Of a stretch of DNA of 64,000 bases, positions 40,737 through 51,478 are shown piece after piece. The position numbers and the translations under genes were made by a program. Each line of letters opens with the position of its first letter. Position 1 is the stretch's first letter. Where the stretch lies: assembly GCA_903995115.1 (NCBI GenBank), contig LR877163.1:248001-312000 (forward strand). The letters are read 5' to 3'. The notes beneath the pieces were generated by a model. The model was not told where the DNA came from. It saw only the letters and a list, made by a program, of their open reading frames with translations, and searched no databases. This DNA comes from Angomonas deanei (Eukaryota > Euglenozoa > Kinetoplastea > Trypanosomatida > Trypanosomatidae).

Positions 40737-43700
40737 ATGCAAGTCAAGCACTGTAAGACGCTGACACAGGGTCAGCTCGCGGTGGCCAGGATTCAGGCCA
40801 TGGCGTGGTCTGAGAACTGCAAACGACTCGCCGTCGCCGATGCAAATCGCTTTGTCCATCTATACGACGAAAGTGGCGAACGACGGGATAAGTTTCCAAC
40901 GAGACCTGCCGACGGTAAAAACAAGACGGGCTATACCGTGACGGGGTTGGCGTTTTCTCCAGACAGCGCCATGGTGGCCGTCGGGCAGTCCGATAATATT
41001 TGTTTTATTTACCGAATCGGTACCGATTGGGGGGATAAAAAAGCGATTTGCAATAAGTTTCCGCAAAGTTCCTCGGTGACGTGCGTGGCGTGGCCCTCCT
41101 CCACCGCACAGGGGGTGGAACTGATTGTCTTTGGCACGCAGGAAGGAAAGGTCAAGGTAGGTTTATTGAAAAGCAACAAGTCGCAGAGTTTGTACGCCCA
41201 CGAGCACGCCGCCATTTCCATCAGTCAAGCACGAAATAAGGTCGTCTGTGGCCATATCGACGGTTCCGTGTATGTCTATGTGTTTGAAAGTGAGGACGGC
41301 GCGGAGCAGGCGGGGTGCAAAAAGTTGTTTGTCCATTCCTGCGCCCCGATCGTACTCTCTTGGGGTGAAAATATCTGCGCCGCCGGGGCCGACGGGGTCG
41401 TCAGTTTTTACAACAACAAAGGCCAAAAGGTGCAAAATTTTGAGTTTCCGCTCAAGACGGAAGGAGAAATCACCGCCGGTGCCTTCAACCCCAGCGGACA
41501 GGCCATCGTCACCGCCTCCCGTGACAAACTACGTGTGTTTGATTTTAACTTACGCTCACACAAGTGGGAGGAGGGCGCGCTAATTCGTATTCCCAACAGT
41601 TATGTCATCCCCGCAGCTCTGCTGGCGGCCCGACGGCAGTCGGCTCATCACGGGAAACATCACCGGCGCCGTGGATATGTTTGATGCGTGTTTGAAGCGG
41701 TATCGCCTGCGGAGTGCGTTTGAGTTCACGTATGTCAGTCATAATCAAGTGATTGTCAAGCGGTTGGCCACGGGCACCCGCATCGTCCTACGCAGTTACA
41801 TGGGTAATGAAATTCAGCGCGTCAATGTCCACCAAGACCGTTTTCTCGTCGCCTACACATCGACCACAATTCTCGTCGGCGATCTTATCTCCTGCAAACT
41901 ATCGGAAGTGCCGTGGCAACTGACTGGAAAAGAATCGTACGTCTTTGACAATCCGCAGGTGTGTATGATTTTTACCGCCGGTGAGCTCAGCTTGATTGAG
42001 TACGGCAAGAATCAGCTGCTAGGGACGTGCCGCACGGAGGAGCGCAACGCACACCGTATTAGTGTCCGTGTGCACGACCCCAGCCCGGATAGCGAACTCG
42101 AACAGCAGCCTCGCCGTGTCATTGCCTTTCTCATTGACCGTGAGACCATCCAGGTGGACGACCTCGTCAGCGGCATGAGCGTCGCGCGTATCTCCCACAC
42201 GTGCAAGATTGACTGGTTAGAGCTCAACTACCAGGCCAACAAGCTGCTTTATCGTGACAAGCAACACCAACTCTTCCTGTACGATATTGGGGAGCAGGAG
42301 CGCAAGACCTTGTTGAATTACTGTACCTATGTCCAGTGGGTCCCGGGGAGCGACGTGGTCGTGGCGCAGAACCGGGTGGAGCTGTGTGTGTGGTACTCCA
42401 TCAACAACCCCGACCGTGTGGCCGTCGTTGCGATTAAAGGTGAGGTCGAGGGCATCGAGCGTGGCAACGGCAAGACGGAAGTCATCGTGGACGAAGGGGT
42501 CACCACTGTGGCGTACGGTCTGGATGAGTCCATGATTGAGTTCGGTACCGCGATGGAACAAAAAGATTACAACCGTGCCTGCGAGCTGCTCGAAGGTTTG
42601 GCCCTCACCCCTGAAACCGAAGTCATGTGGACCACTCTTTCTCAAATTGCCATGCAAGAATTAAAGTTGAAGGTGGCGGAGCGCTGTTTTGCCGCTTTGG
42701 GGGACATTGCACGTGTCACGGCGCTGCAGAATATTAACGAGATGGCTTCCAAGGCCTCGAAAGAAAGTAAAGGTGCTACCGACGGGTACGATCACTACAC
42801 CGTGCAGGCTGGTCTCGCCATCCTCAACAAGGACTTCAAGCGAGCGGAGCGTATTTACCTGGAAAATGGTAAAGTGGAAGAGGCGATCAACATGTGGGAA
42901 GAAATGAACCGGTTTGACGAATCCCTCGCCGTGGCGGAGCAGCGCAACCTCGACGATGTGGCGACTCGCCGGGCGCGCTACTTTTCGTGGTTGATGGAGA
43001 CGCGTCAGTATGAGAAGGCGGGGCTCATCAAGGAGAAGGAGGGCAAGCACATTGACGCCATCAATCTCTATTTACGTGGTGGTACCCCCGCGCGTGCCGC
43101 CAACGTCGTCAACGAGAACGACTTGAAGCCGGAGCAGCAGTTGCTGGAGGCAATTGCCGCCGCACTGTTCAAGGCGCAAGTGTTTGAGAAGGCGGGTGAC
43201 TTTTTCGAAAAGTTACACCTCGGCGATCGCGCCATCGACGCCTACAAGCGTGGCCACGTCTTCTCCCGTGCGGTCGAGTACGCCCAGCGCAACGACCCCG
43301 AGAAGGTCCCCAAGCTCGAAGAAGAATGGGGCGACTTTTTGGTGTCGCAGAAACACGTGGACCAGGCCATCAACCATTATTGCGAGGCGGAACAGTATTT
43401 CAAGGCGGTCAAAGCCGCCATCAGCTCCCGGCAGTGGGGCAAGGCGGCCGACATTCTCGAGTCGCAGAACCTCGGCGCCAAGGAGGACGGCACGATCGAT
43501 AGCAAGATTGTCAACTGCTATAAAGCGATCGCCAAGCACTACGAGGATATGCACCAGTACACCGACGCTGAGAAGTTTTATGTGAAGGCCGGCGCCGTCA
43601 ATGATGCCGTCGAAATGTATAGCCGTGCTGGTCTTGCGGATCAAATGTATCGTGTCGCCCAGCGGCACTTGGACCAGCAGCAGCTCGTCACGCTGTTCGT

Positions 43701-45996
43701 CGCGCAGGCGAAGCAGCTGGAGGCGAAGGAGGACTACGCCGGGGCGGAGCGCATCTACCTCAAGGTGAACGACCCCGACCAGGCCATCGTCATGTACAAG
43801 CGTACGCGTGACTTCACCAACATGATTCGCCTCGTGCAGTCCTACCGGCCGGACTTCTTGCTCAAGACACATCTTTCCCTCGGCGCGCAGTTCGAGAAGG
43901 AAAATAACTTTAAGCTGGCCGAGACGCATTACGTCGCTGGAAAGGACTGGGCCAGGGCGGTGAACATGTACCGCGAGCGTGAGATGTGGGATGACGCCGT
44001 GCGGGTTGCGAAGGTGCACGGTGGGGCCAACGCCTCCAAGCAAGTCGTTCTCTCCCGTGCGATGGTGCTCGACGCCGAGGAAGGTTTACACCTCCTCTCC
44101 AAGTTTGGCTTCGCGGAGAGTGGCATTGACGCCGCACTGGACGCGTACAAGTTCGACCTCGCCCTGCAGTGGGCGCAGGCCGCGCAGCCCGCCAAGCTGC
44201 CGTACGTCTATCTGAAGCAAGCCATGTACTATGAGGATCAGGGCGACTTCCGTATGGCGGAGGAGGCTTTTGTGAAATCGCAGAAACCACGCGAGGCGAT
44301 CGACATGTATGTCCACCAACACGACTTTACCAGCGCGATGCGTGTGGCGGAGAATTACGACCCCAGCGCGGTGCCGCAGATTTCCGCCGCCAACGGTCGC
44401 GTCTGCTTCCAGCAAGGCAACTACAAGGAGGCGGAGGAGCTGTTTCTCCGTGCCAACGCCCCGGAGGCACTTCTCAAGTTGTACATTGAGGGTCGCATGT
44501 TCAATGACGCACAGCGGCTGGCAAAAGAACACTGCCCCGAGATGCAAGGCGAGGTGGCGAAGCGGATTGCCCTACAGTCCAACGACCCTCAGAAGGCGGG
44601 CGCTGTTTTGGAGGAAAATGGAGAATATCAGCTCGCCATCGATGCGTATATGGGTGCCACCGCCGAGACGGTCGAGGACCCCGCCGTGCTGGCGAACCTC
44701 TGGGTGCGTGCGGTCAAGGTGGCGCACAAGCATCAGCGCAACTCCCTCAAGGAGGTGTTAAAGGTGGTCGTCCCCAAGCTCAAGGAGAACCAGCGCTACG
44801 TCGAGGCCGGCCGCTGCCTCGAGGATGTCGAGGACTACAAGGGCGCCATCACGCTGTACGTGCAAGGGAAGAAGTTCGAGATGGCCGAGGCCCTCGCCAA
44901 GCGTATTAGCCCCGAGCTGGAAGACTTTGTCAAGCGTGCGATTGTGCAGGATAGTATCGAGGGCGGTCACATGCGCGATGCGAAGGTGGTGGAGGAGATG
45001 GACCCCGAGGCGGCGCTCAAGACGTACTTGGCCAATAATGATTTCCCCAACGCGCTGCGAATGGCCAAGCAGAAATCCAAGGAGGAACACCATTACGTGT
45101 CTGGACTAGAACTACAGTACCACGTGCGACAGAATGATATCCCCACCGCGCTGGAAGTCCTCACCCGCGAGGAGCTCGACCCTGAAGATTTTCGATTTTA
45201 TGCGACGTGGGTGGAGTGCGCGAACCAGCTGGTGCTCACCCTTCTTCCCTCCGACACCCTCGACCTTACGTTGTTTCATCGTTACTTTGTGAAAGTCGCC
45301 GCGAGTATGAGTAAGTCCGGACAGCAGAATGAGGACGTGGCACAGGCCAACGCCCTTTCGCATGTCATTCACATCTACCACATGAGCCGTCGCATGCAGA
45401 CGGAATGGGGCCTGGGGGACTTTGCCTTGCAGTTGATGTTAGGTCTACCGCGGTGGGTGCCACACATCCCAGCGGATAAAGCATTCTACGACGCTGGTCT
45501 CGTCGCGAAAGAAAAAGGAGCGAGCGATATCGCCTTTCTCTATCTAAACCGTGCCCTCGATATTGTGGAAAAGATTGAGGACGGCGATAAGGATAGCAGC
45601 GGGATTGACAACAATGACTTCGCCTTGACCGATTTCCCTAAAGTGTACCGACTACCGAAGAAAGCCACCATCGCGAAAGAAAAGATGGAAGAAATCAATA
45701 ACTGGGTGCTGACGGAATCGATTGATGTGCATGCCAATCCCGACCGCAAATTGCCCGTCACCAACGATCCTCAGAGTAATGAGGAAATGTTTGCCGGTAG
45801 TCTCGTCTGCCCCAGCAGTGGCAATACGTTCCCGGAGTGTGCCGTCACGGGTTATCCTATTTTCGGCACGCAAGGCGTCTCCAAGTGCGGTCAGTGTGGC
45901 CGTAACGCCAATCAGAACGACTGGAATAAGTTTTTGATGGTAGCGAAACAGTGTCCCTGGTGTGAGCACCCGGAGAGCCCTGATTTCTCCATGTAA
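40737..45996 (+). CDS. IFT172: Intraflagellar transport protein 172
   Basis: About 1,752 codons, the normal IFT172 size. The opening MQVKHCKTLTQGQLAVARIQ, LYDESGERRDKF, the SDNICFIYRIG segment and GDKKAICNKFPQ match IFT172 of other flagellates closely. The order is N-terminal WD40 propellers (to about nt 42550), a long TPR/alpha-solenoid (to about 45700) and a C-terminal Cys-rich zinc module (CGQCGRNANQNDW and QCPWCEHPESP). IFT172 is the largest subunit of the IFT-B complex and is needed for flagellum assembly and turnaround at the tip. One frame change near 41615 (...VIPA to LCWRPDGSRL) is explained by one extra base in GCAGCTCTGC and lies inside a conserved WD40 repeat, so it is not an intron boundary. 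Codon use is GC-rich without Asn tracts. Confidence 0.94.
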
Positions 45997-46486
45997 TGAA
46001 TAAAATTAAATAATAATAATAAAAGAAGTTTACTTTTCACTTTTTTGCCTTTTTTTTTTTTTGGAGAACGATTTTTTTGTTTGTTTGATCGTTTTTTCAA
46101 AAATAAAAGAATGCGAGAATAATAAAAGTGAGTTTTTGATAGTGTCATAATAATAATAATAATAAGGGGCTTTTATTATTCTTTCCCTTCTATAACGTTT
46201 TTTTTAAAAAAAAAAAAAAAGAATAATGCCATGTTAGAGTTTTTTTTTTTATTATTGATGTAACCTCTTTATATAATTGTTCTCTTTTTTTGTTATATTA
46301 TATCTCCATGTATGTCAGTGAATATTGAAAAAAAAAAAAAAAAATAACAAAAAAAAAAAAAAGAAAGTATCCTCTCCAAAACCATCGAAAGTATCAAACA
46401 ACAACAACAACTTTTATCTCTCTTTTTATTATTATTATTCATTTCTTAGAAAAAAAAAAATAGAAACTAATTAAAATAATATCATC
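45997..46486. other. AT-rich intergenic spacer
   Basis: Homopolymers and an AAT run near 46150; the acceptor (TCTCTCTTTTTATTATTATTATTC in short, ending TTAG at 46448-46449) lies before the next gene. No coding frame. Confidence 0.6.
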
Positions 46487-46924
46487 ATGGTCCGCTACGT
46501 GCAGCGCCCCTGGTACTCCCCCCTCGGCTTCATGGCCAGCGCCCCCACCAGCTACGTCCCTCTCATGGTGGTGACCTCCCTCGCTCTCATCTTCCCCATG
46601 CGCTACCGCCTGTCGGAATACTTTGAACGACAAAAAAACGGACCGCACATTGAAAACCGACAAAAAGCCGTCAAGTACTACAATGAGCTCGAACGGATGC
46701 ACCGACGTCAGGCGATGCAGAACTTGGAAAATATGCAAAATGATAATAGCGGTCACCGCAATAGTGTGCGACTCGCCGAGGGTGGCATTCGCTTCGGGAT
46801 GGTGGACGACGAGATGCAGTACTGGCGTAACTACCAGAGCGATGCGCTGCGGGCGGAAAAGTTGTTAGCGGAGATTAGAGAATTGAAGAGCAAGATGGCG
46901 AGTGAGGAAAAGCAGAAAAAGTAA
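46487..46924 (+). CDS. Small single-pass membrane protein, unknown
   Basis: A 145-residue protein with an intact frame from the ATG at 46487 (MVRYVQRPWYSPLGFMASAP). One hydrophobic segment at about residues 22-38 (SYVPLMVVTSLALIFPM) is followed by a basic stretch and a long charged helix (residues 50-90) and a C-terminal coiled coil (ALRAEKLLAEIRELKSKM). The compact layout, with a short N-terminal Trp/Pro-rich part and one membrane helix, resembles accessory subunits of mitochondrial respiratory complexes, but I cannot assign it. GC-rich codon use suggests good expression. Confidence 0.65.
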   Translation: MVRYVQRPWYSPLGFMASAPTSYVPLMVVTSLALIFPMRYRLSEYFERQKNGPHIENRQKAVKYYNELERMHRRQAMQNLENMQNDNSGHRNSVRLAEGGIRFGMVDDEMQYWRNYQSDALRAEKLLAEIRELKSKMASEEKQKK

Positions 46925-47232
46925 AATCATAATCGTATAATATTATGATTATGATATGTGCTAGTTAGTAGAAAAAAAAAAAAAAAACCCTTTTTTAGTG
47001 TGTTTTCAACTGTAGAATGTAGTTTTAGTGTTTAGGAAAAAAAAAAAAAAAAAAAATGAGAATAAAATAAAAAAAATTGATCGCCCTGGGATGAAAGTGA
47101 ATTTTTTCTTTTTTCTTGTTTCTGACATTTCTTTTCTTTCTCCTTTCTCTAACAAAAAAAAAAAAAAGAAGTAAATAAAGTTTTTTTTATTATAGATTCT
47201 CATTTTTTTTTTCTTTTCTTAGATCAATAGAT
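46925..47232. other. AT-rich intergenic spacer
   Basis: Homopolymer-rich; the only structured part is a C/T tract with TTAG (AG at 47221-47222), 11 bases before the next ATG. Confidence 0.6.
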
Positions 47233-48670
47233 ATGTCCCTCGTAGAAAGCGACAATAATAATAATAATAATAATATAAAAAAGAAATCCTCCTTTCTTCC
47301 GTTTCAATTAAGTGTATTTAGTCTCGAAAAATTAGGAAAACAAATGGAATTATTTCTAAAAGATTTGAACGTTATTTTTACGCAATTATTATTAGAAAAT
47401 AATAACAAAAATAAAAATGAAAATGAAAATAATAATAATATAAATTTTAATCCAGTACGATTACAGTTTGTTCAAATCAGCGCCCTTATTTCTCGACTCC
47501 AATCACAACTCAAAGAATTATTTTCCAAAAATAATAATAATGAAAATCTGAATAATAATAATAATTTATTTTTAGTAAAAGAAAATTGGAATTTAATTAT
47601 GGAATTGTCTTCCTTGTTAAATGATTCTTTTTACGCATTATTATTACAATATAATAATAATAATCAAAATAATAATAACAATAATAATGAGACGGCAATT
47701 ACATTAATGAATGCTATAATTGACATTGGGGAAAGTATAAAAAAAGTGTGTTCACGGTGAAACATAACTTATTATTATCGAACGGAAATCAAAATAATAA
47801 TAATAGAACAGAAAAAATGAAAGTTGTGCCACAAAAAGTAAAAGAAGAAACCGTCCTTTATAATAATAATAATAATAATAATAATTCTCCACTCAATAAT
47901 ATTATTATTTCACCTCTTTCTTCCAGAGGAAACTCCCTTTCCCCAGCGAATAATAATAATAATTTAAATAATAATAATATTAATACCATCAAGAAAGAAT
48001 TATTCGATGAGTTTCAAGACGCGGTCGATGAAACCGACAATAATAATAATGAAAAAGAAAATAATAATAATAATAATAATAATTTTAATTATTATCGTCC
48101 ACCATCAACGGTTTCTTATACGTCTAAAAATATTTCCTTTGAAGACGATGAAATACAAAAAATAATAATAATAATAATAAACGAGAAAAAAATAAAATTG
48201 AAAAAGAAGAAGAAAGAATCACCACCTCCCTCCCAATAATAATAATAATATTAATAATAATCGTTTTATTTTGAATTCCATTTTAAAAGAATTAAATGCA
48301 TTAAGTTATAATCAAACTGAAATGTATAATTTATTATTATTGCATTTTACCAATCAAAATAATAATAATAATCAAAAAAAATAATAATAATAATAAAGAA
48401 ACTTTGTTACTTCAACTATTAAATGAAGAACGCGAAAAAAGCGAATCCCTCAAACGAGAAAACGAAACGATAAAAAATAATGTTTCCGATAAAAAAGAAA
48501 AAAGTCCTTTTTCAAATTTTAATAATAATAATAATAATAGAAATAATTCCGTTGAACAATACGAAAATAATAATAATAATAATAATATTTCACCAATCGG
48601 AAAATATCGAAATGAATTATTAAAAAAGATTTCATCACCGTCGCGTCATGAATCTATTTTGTATTTACCC

Positions 48671-48703
<33 letters not shown>

Positions 48704-49493
48704 TCAAATTTTGTGAATAATAATTCCAATATTTCGGTTTCTCCACTCAGTGAAAGAGATCAAAATAGTGTTTTGGGCTTCCATAATAATAATAATAATT
48801 CGCGTTCGCCGTCGATAAAAGAACCGTTACGAGAAGTGAATAAAAATACACTTTTTAACGAAAATAATAATAATAATAATAATAAAATGACCCGAGAGAA
48901 AGAAATTGTCAGTAACGCGCGTCTTTTTTTGGAAAGAATAACGCATCAAAATAATAATAATAATAATAACAATAATAATAATAATTTCGAAAAATCTGTA
49001 AATAATGAAAAAATGGAAAATAAAAATGTCACCTTGGTGCCGCCGATTCCACTTGAAAAATTATCGCAATACAATCAAAATCAAAATAATAATAATAATA
49101 ATAATCATAATTGGAGTGGTCGTAGTGTGATTAGCGTAGAATTCAGTGACGAGGAAGATGAAAGTGAAATTCAAAATAAGAATCATAATTTTAATATTTA
49201 TCATAATAAAAAAGAGGATCGTGCGCGTTCCTCCACGTTACCACCCTTTCCCCAACGAAACAAATCAAAAACTAAAAAAACGAGAAGAAATTGCCCAACA
49301 ATTAAAAATTTTAGAACAAAAACAAAATGAGGTGTTAAACTTTTTTGAAAAGGAGATTGAAAAGGAAAAGAAAAGTAATGGTAATAAAAAAGATAATAAG
49401 AAAATTGAAGGTTTGTATTTTAAATTAAAAAATTTGTTACCCAAGTTTGAGGAGACTCAAAATAAACTTCAGCGACAGTTACAGGCGTTGTAA
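47233..49493 (+). CDS. Asn-rich coiled-coil protein, unknown, broken frame
   Basis: About 750 codons from the ATG at 47233 (MSLVESDNNNNN) to TAA at 49493. Frame changes are near 47745 (A7), 48162 (A6), 48235, 48378 (A8) and 49270; four of the five lie in or beside A-runs or AAT tracts. The first 170 residues are helical (LGKQMELFLKDLNVIFTQLL, LQFVQISALISRLQSQLKEL). The middle is mostly poly-Asn with Ser/Pro-rich patches of ISPL type. The end is a coiled coil (KKREEIAQQLKILEQKQNEV, LYFKLKNLLPKFEETQNKL). No family recognised. The scattered SP/SR motifs would suit phosphorylation, but that is a guess. Confidence 0.55.
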
Positions 49494-49674
49494 TAGATTA
49501 TAGTTATTTTTTTTTTTGATTTTACATTATATATTATACTAGATATCCTTTATGATTTTAAAACTAGATCGATTGCCAAACATGTGAAAAAGGAAAAAAA
49601 AAATAAAGTTTCTTTATCAAATCCAAAATAAACACAAATACACACAATCAATATACTATTATTATTATTATTTT

Positions 49675-49696
49675 TCTCTCTCCTTTATTTCCACAG
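49675..49696 (+). promoter_or_regulatory. Probable trans-splice acceptor
   Basis: CTCTCTCCTTTATTTCCACAG, 65 bases before the epsilon-tubulin ATG; a second T run lies between the AG and the start. Confidence 0.6.
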
Positions 49697-49760
49697 AAGT
49701 GCAAAAAAAAAAAAAAAAATTATCCGTAGATCCATTCTTTATTTTTTTTTTTTTTTCATT

Positions 49761-51194
49761 ATGCCTCGAGAGATTGTCACCATTCAGGTCGGCCAGTGCG
49801 GCAACCAGCTAGGCTTGCGGTGGTGGGATGTAATGCTAAATGAATACAAATCACACCCACAGTACGACGAAGCACGGGACGCACTTTTCATGTTTGATAA
49901 AAACGCTGGCAGCGACACCAAGGATATGAAAAACTTACGCGCACGGAGTGTCAACATTGACATGGAGGAAGGCGTGCTCAACAACATCATGAAGGGTCCA
50001 CTAAAAAGTTTATTTGACAATGGTTTTTTCATTTCTGATGTGAGTGGCGCCGGCAATAACTGGGCCGTGGGCCACATGGAGTACGGGGATAAATATATTA
50101 GCGAGATCACCGACACGGTGCGACAGCAAGTGGAGTGCTGTGATTGTATCCAATCTTTTTTTATTATGCATTCGTTAAGTGGTGGCACCGGCAGCGGTTT
50201 GGGGTCGCGTGTGGTGGGGATGTTGGAAGAAGAGTTTCCGCATGTTTTTCGTATTTCACCTGTGGTGATGCCGTCTGTCGTCGATGATGTCGTGACCGCG
50301 CCGTATAATAGTTGTTTTTCGCTAAAAGAGCTGATTGAGCACTCCGACTGTGTCATCCCGATTGACAATGACGCGCTGGCTCGAATGGTCGAACGCGCCA
50401 TGAAGGGAGAAAAAAGTACAACCACCGCCAATGCACCTTCGTCGGCGAATAGTGCGGCGTATAATAAAGATAAGTTTAACGCCGCGGTGCCGACGGCGAC
50501 GAAAGGTTTACCGTATGAGCACATGAACGCCCTGGTGGCGCAAATGCTAAGTAATCTCACCAGTCCCATGCGCTTTCCAGGGCCCCTCAATTTCGATATT
50601 AATGAAGTGACGACCAACTTGGTGCCGTACCCTCGTCTGCACATGTTAACGACGGCCCTCGCGCCGCTCAGTGTGAGTGCCCGTCATCAGCCCACCGGCA
50701 CGCGTGGCATTGATCAAATCATTCTATCCTGTCTGGATAAGGATCATCAACTCGTCGACTACAACAGCCCCACGCACGATCATGTCTGCCTCGCCACCGC
50801 GATTCTCGCCAGAGGGCCACAAATCACGATTGGGGACATGACCCGCAATATTGCCAAACTAAAAGAAAAGATACGACTACCGTATTGGAACGAAGATGGA
50901 TTTAAGACGGCCTTGTGTGGGGTGAGCCCAATTGGCCACAAGGACTCGGTGTTGATGATTTCCAATAACTGTGGCATCGCGAGCAAGGTGGAAAGTTTGT
51001 ATAATAAGTTTATGAAACTGTATTCGGTGAAGTCGCACGTGCATCATTATGAATCTTTTTTGAGTACGGCGTACTTTGATATGACCGCGGAGGAGATCCA
51101 CACCATGCTAGACGATTACACGTTTTTGGATAGTAGTAGCGCCATGGCCCCGAAGGATGCCCCAAAACGCATGAAAGACTTGATATACTACTAA
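49761..51194 (+). CDS. TUBE1: Epsilon-tubulin
   Basis: A 477-residue tubulin with an intact frame. It opens MPREIVTIQVGQCGNQLGL and carries the GTP-binding GGTGSGLG at residues 141-148, SVNIDMEEGVLNNI, and SGAGNNWAVGH. CDCIQSFFIMHSLSGGTG, SPVVMPSVVDDVVTAPYNS and NLVPYPRLHMLTTALAPL fit epsilon- rather than alpha/beta/gamma/delta-tubulin. The insert after IPIDNDALARM (residues 210-245, Ser/Ala-rich) is at the place where epsilon-tubulins have a variable loop. It acts at basal bodies and is needed for triplet microtubules and flagellar assembly, which ties in with IFT172 nearby, although neighbours in kinetoplastid arrays are seldom functionally linked. Confidence 0.93.
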   Translation: MPREIVTIQVGQCGNQLGLRWWDVMLNEYKSHPQYDEARDALFMFDKNAGSDTKDMKNLRARSVNIDMEEGVLNNIMKGPLKSLFDNGFFISDVSGAGNNWAVGHMEYGDKYISEITDTVRQQVECCDCIQSFFIMHSLSGGTGSGLGSRVVGMLEEEFPHVFRISPVVMPSVVDDVVTAPYNSCFSLKELIEHSDCVIPIDNDALARMVERAMKGEKSTTTANAPSSANSAAYNKDKFNAAVPTATKGLPYEHMNALVAQMLSNLTSPMRFPGPLNFDINEVTTNLVPYPRLHMLTTALAPLSVSARHQPTGTRGIDQIILSCLDKDHQLVDYNSPTHDHVCLATAILARGPQITIGDMTRNIAKLKEKIRLPYWNEDGFKTALCGVSPIGHKDSVLMISNNCGIASKVESLYNKFMKLYSVKSHVHHYESFLSTAYFDMTAEEIHTMLDDYTFLDSSSAMAPKDAPKRMKDLIYY

Positions 51195-51478
51195 ACAAGC
51201 AAACAGAGCTTGGAGAAAACAAACACAAATGAAATAGTATATGACGAATAGACAAGAATACGAAACCACCTAAAAAAAAAAAAAAAATAACACCGCCACT
51301 GCTTTTTGATGGAAGAGATTCATCTTTCGAAAACAACAATACCCCACTCTCTCTTTTCTGCCTCTTTTACCGCAATCCAAAACACCGAATCAAGAAAAAG
51401 GTTTTGACACTTTTTTTTTTGTTATCAAACCCCCACTATCCTCTTACCGAGAACTTTTTTTTTTTCCAAACGAGATCC

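Noticed and set aside
41595-41640. A cis-spliced intron at the IFT172 frame change
   Set aside because: Conserved WD40 sequence is continuous on both sides with at most a few bases between, so no intron fits. The same holds for the other breaks.
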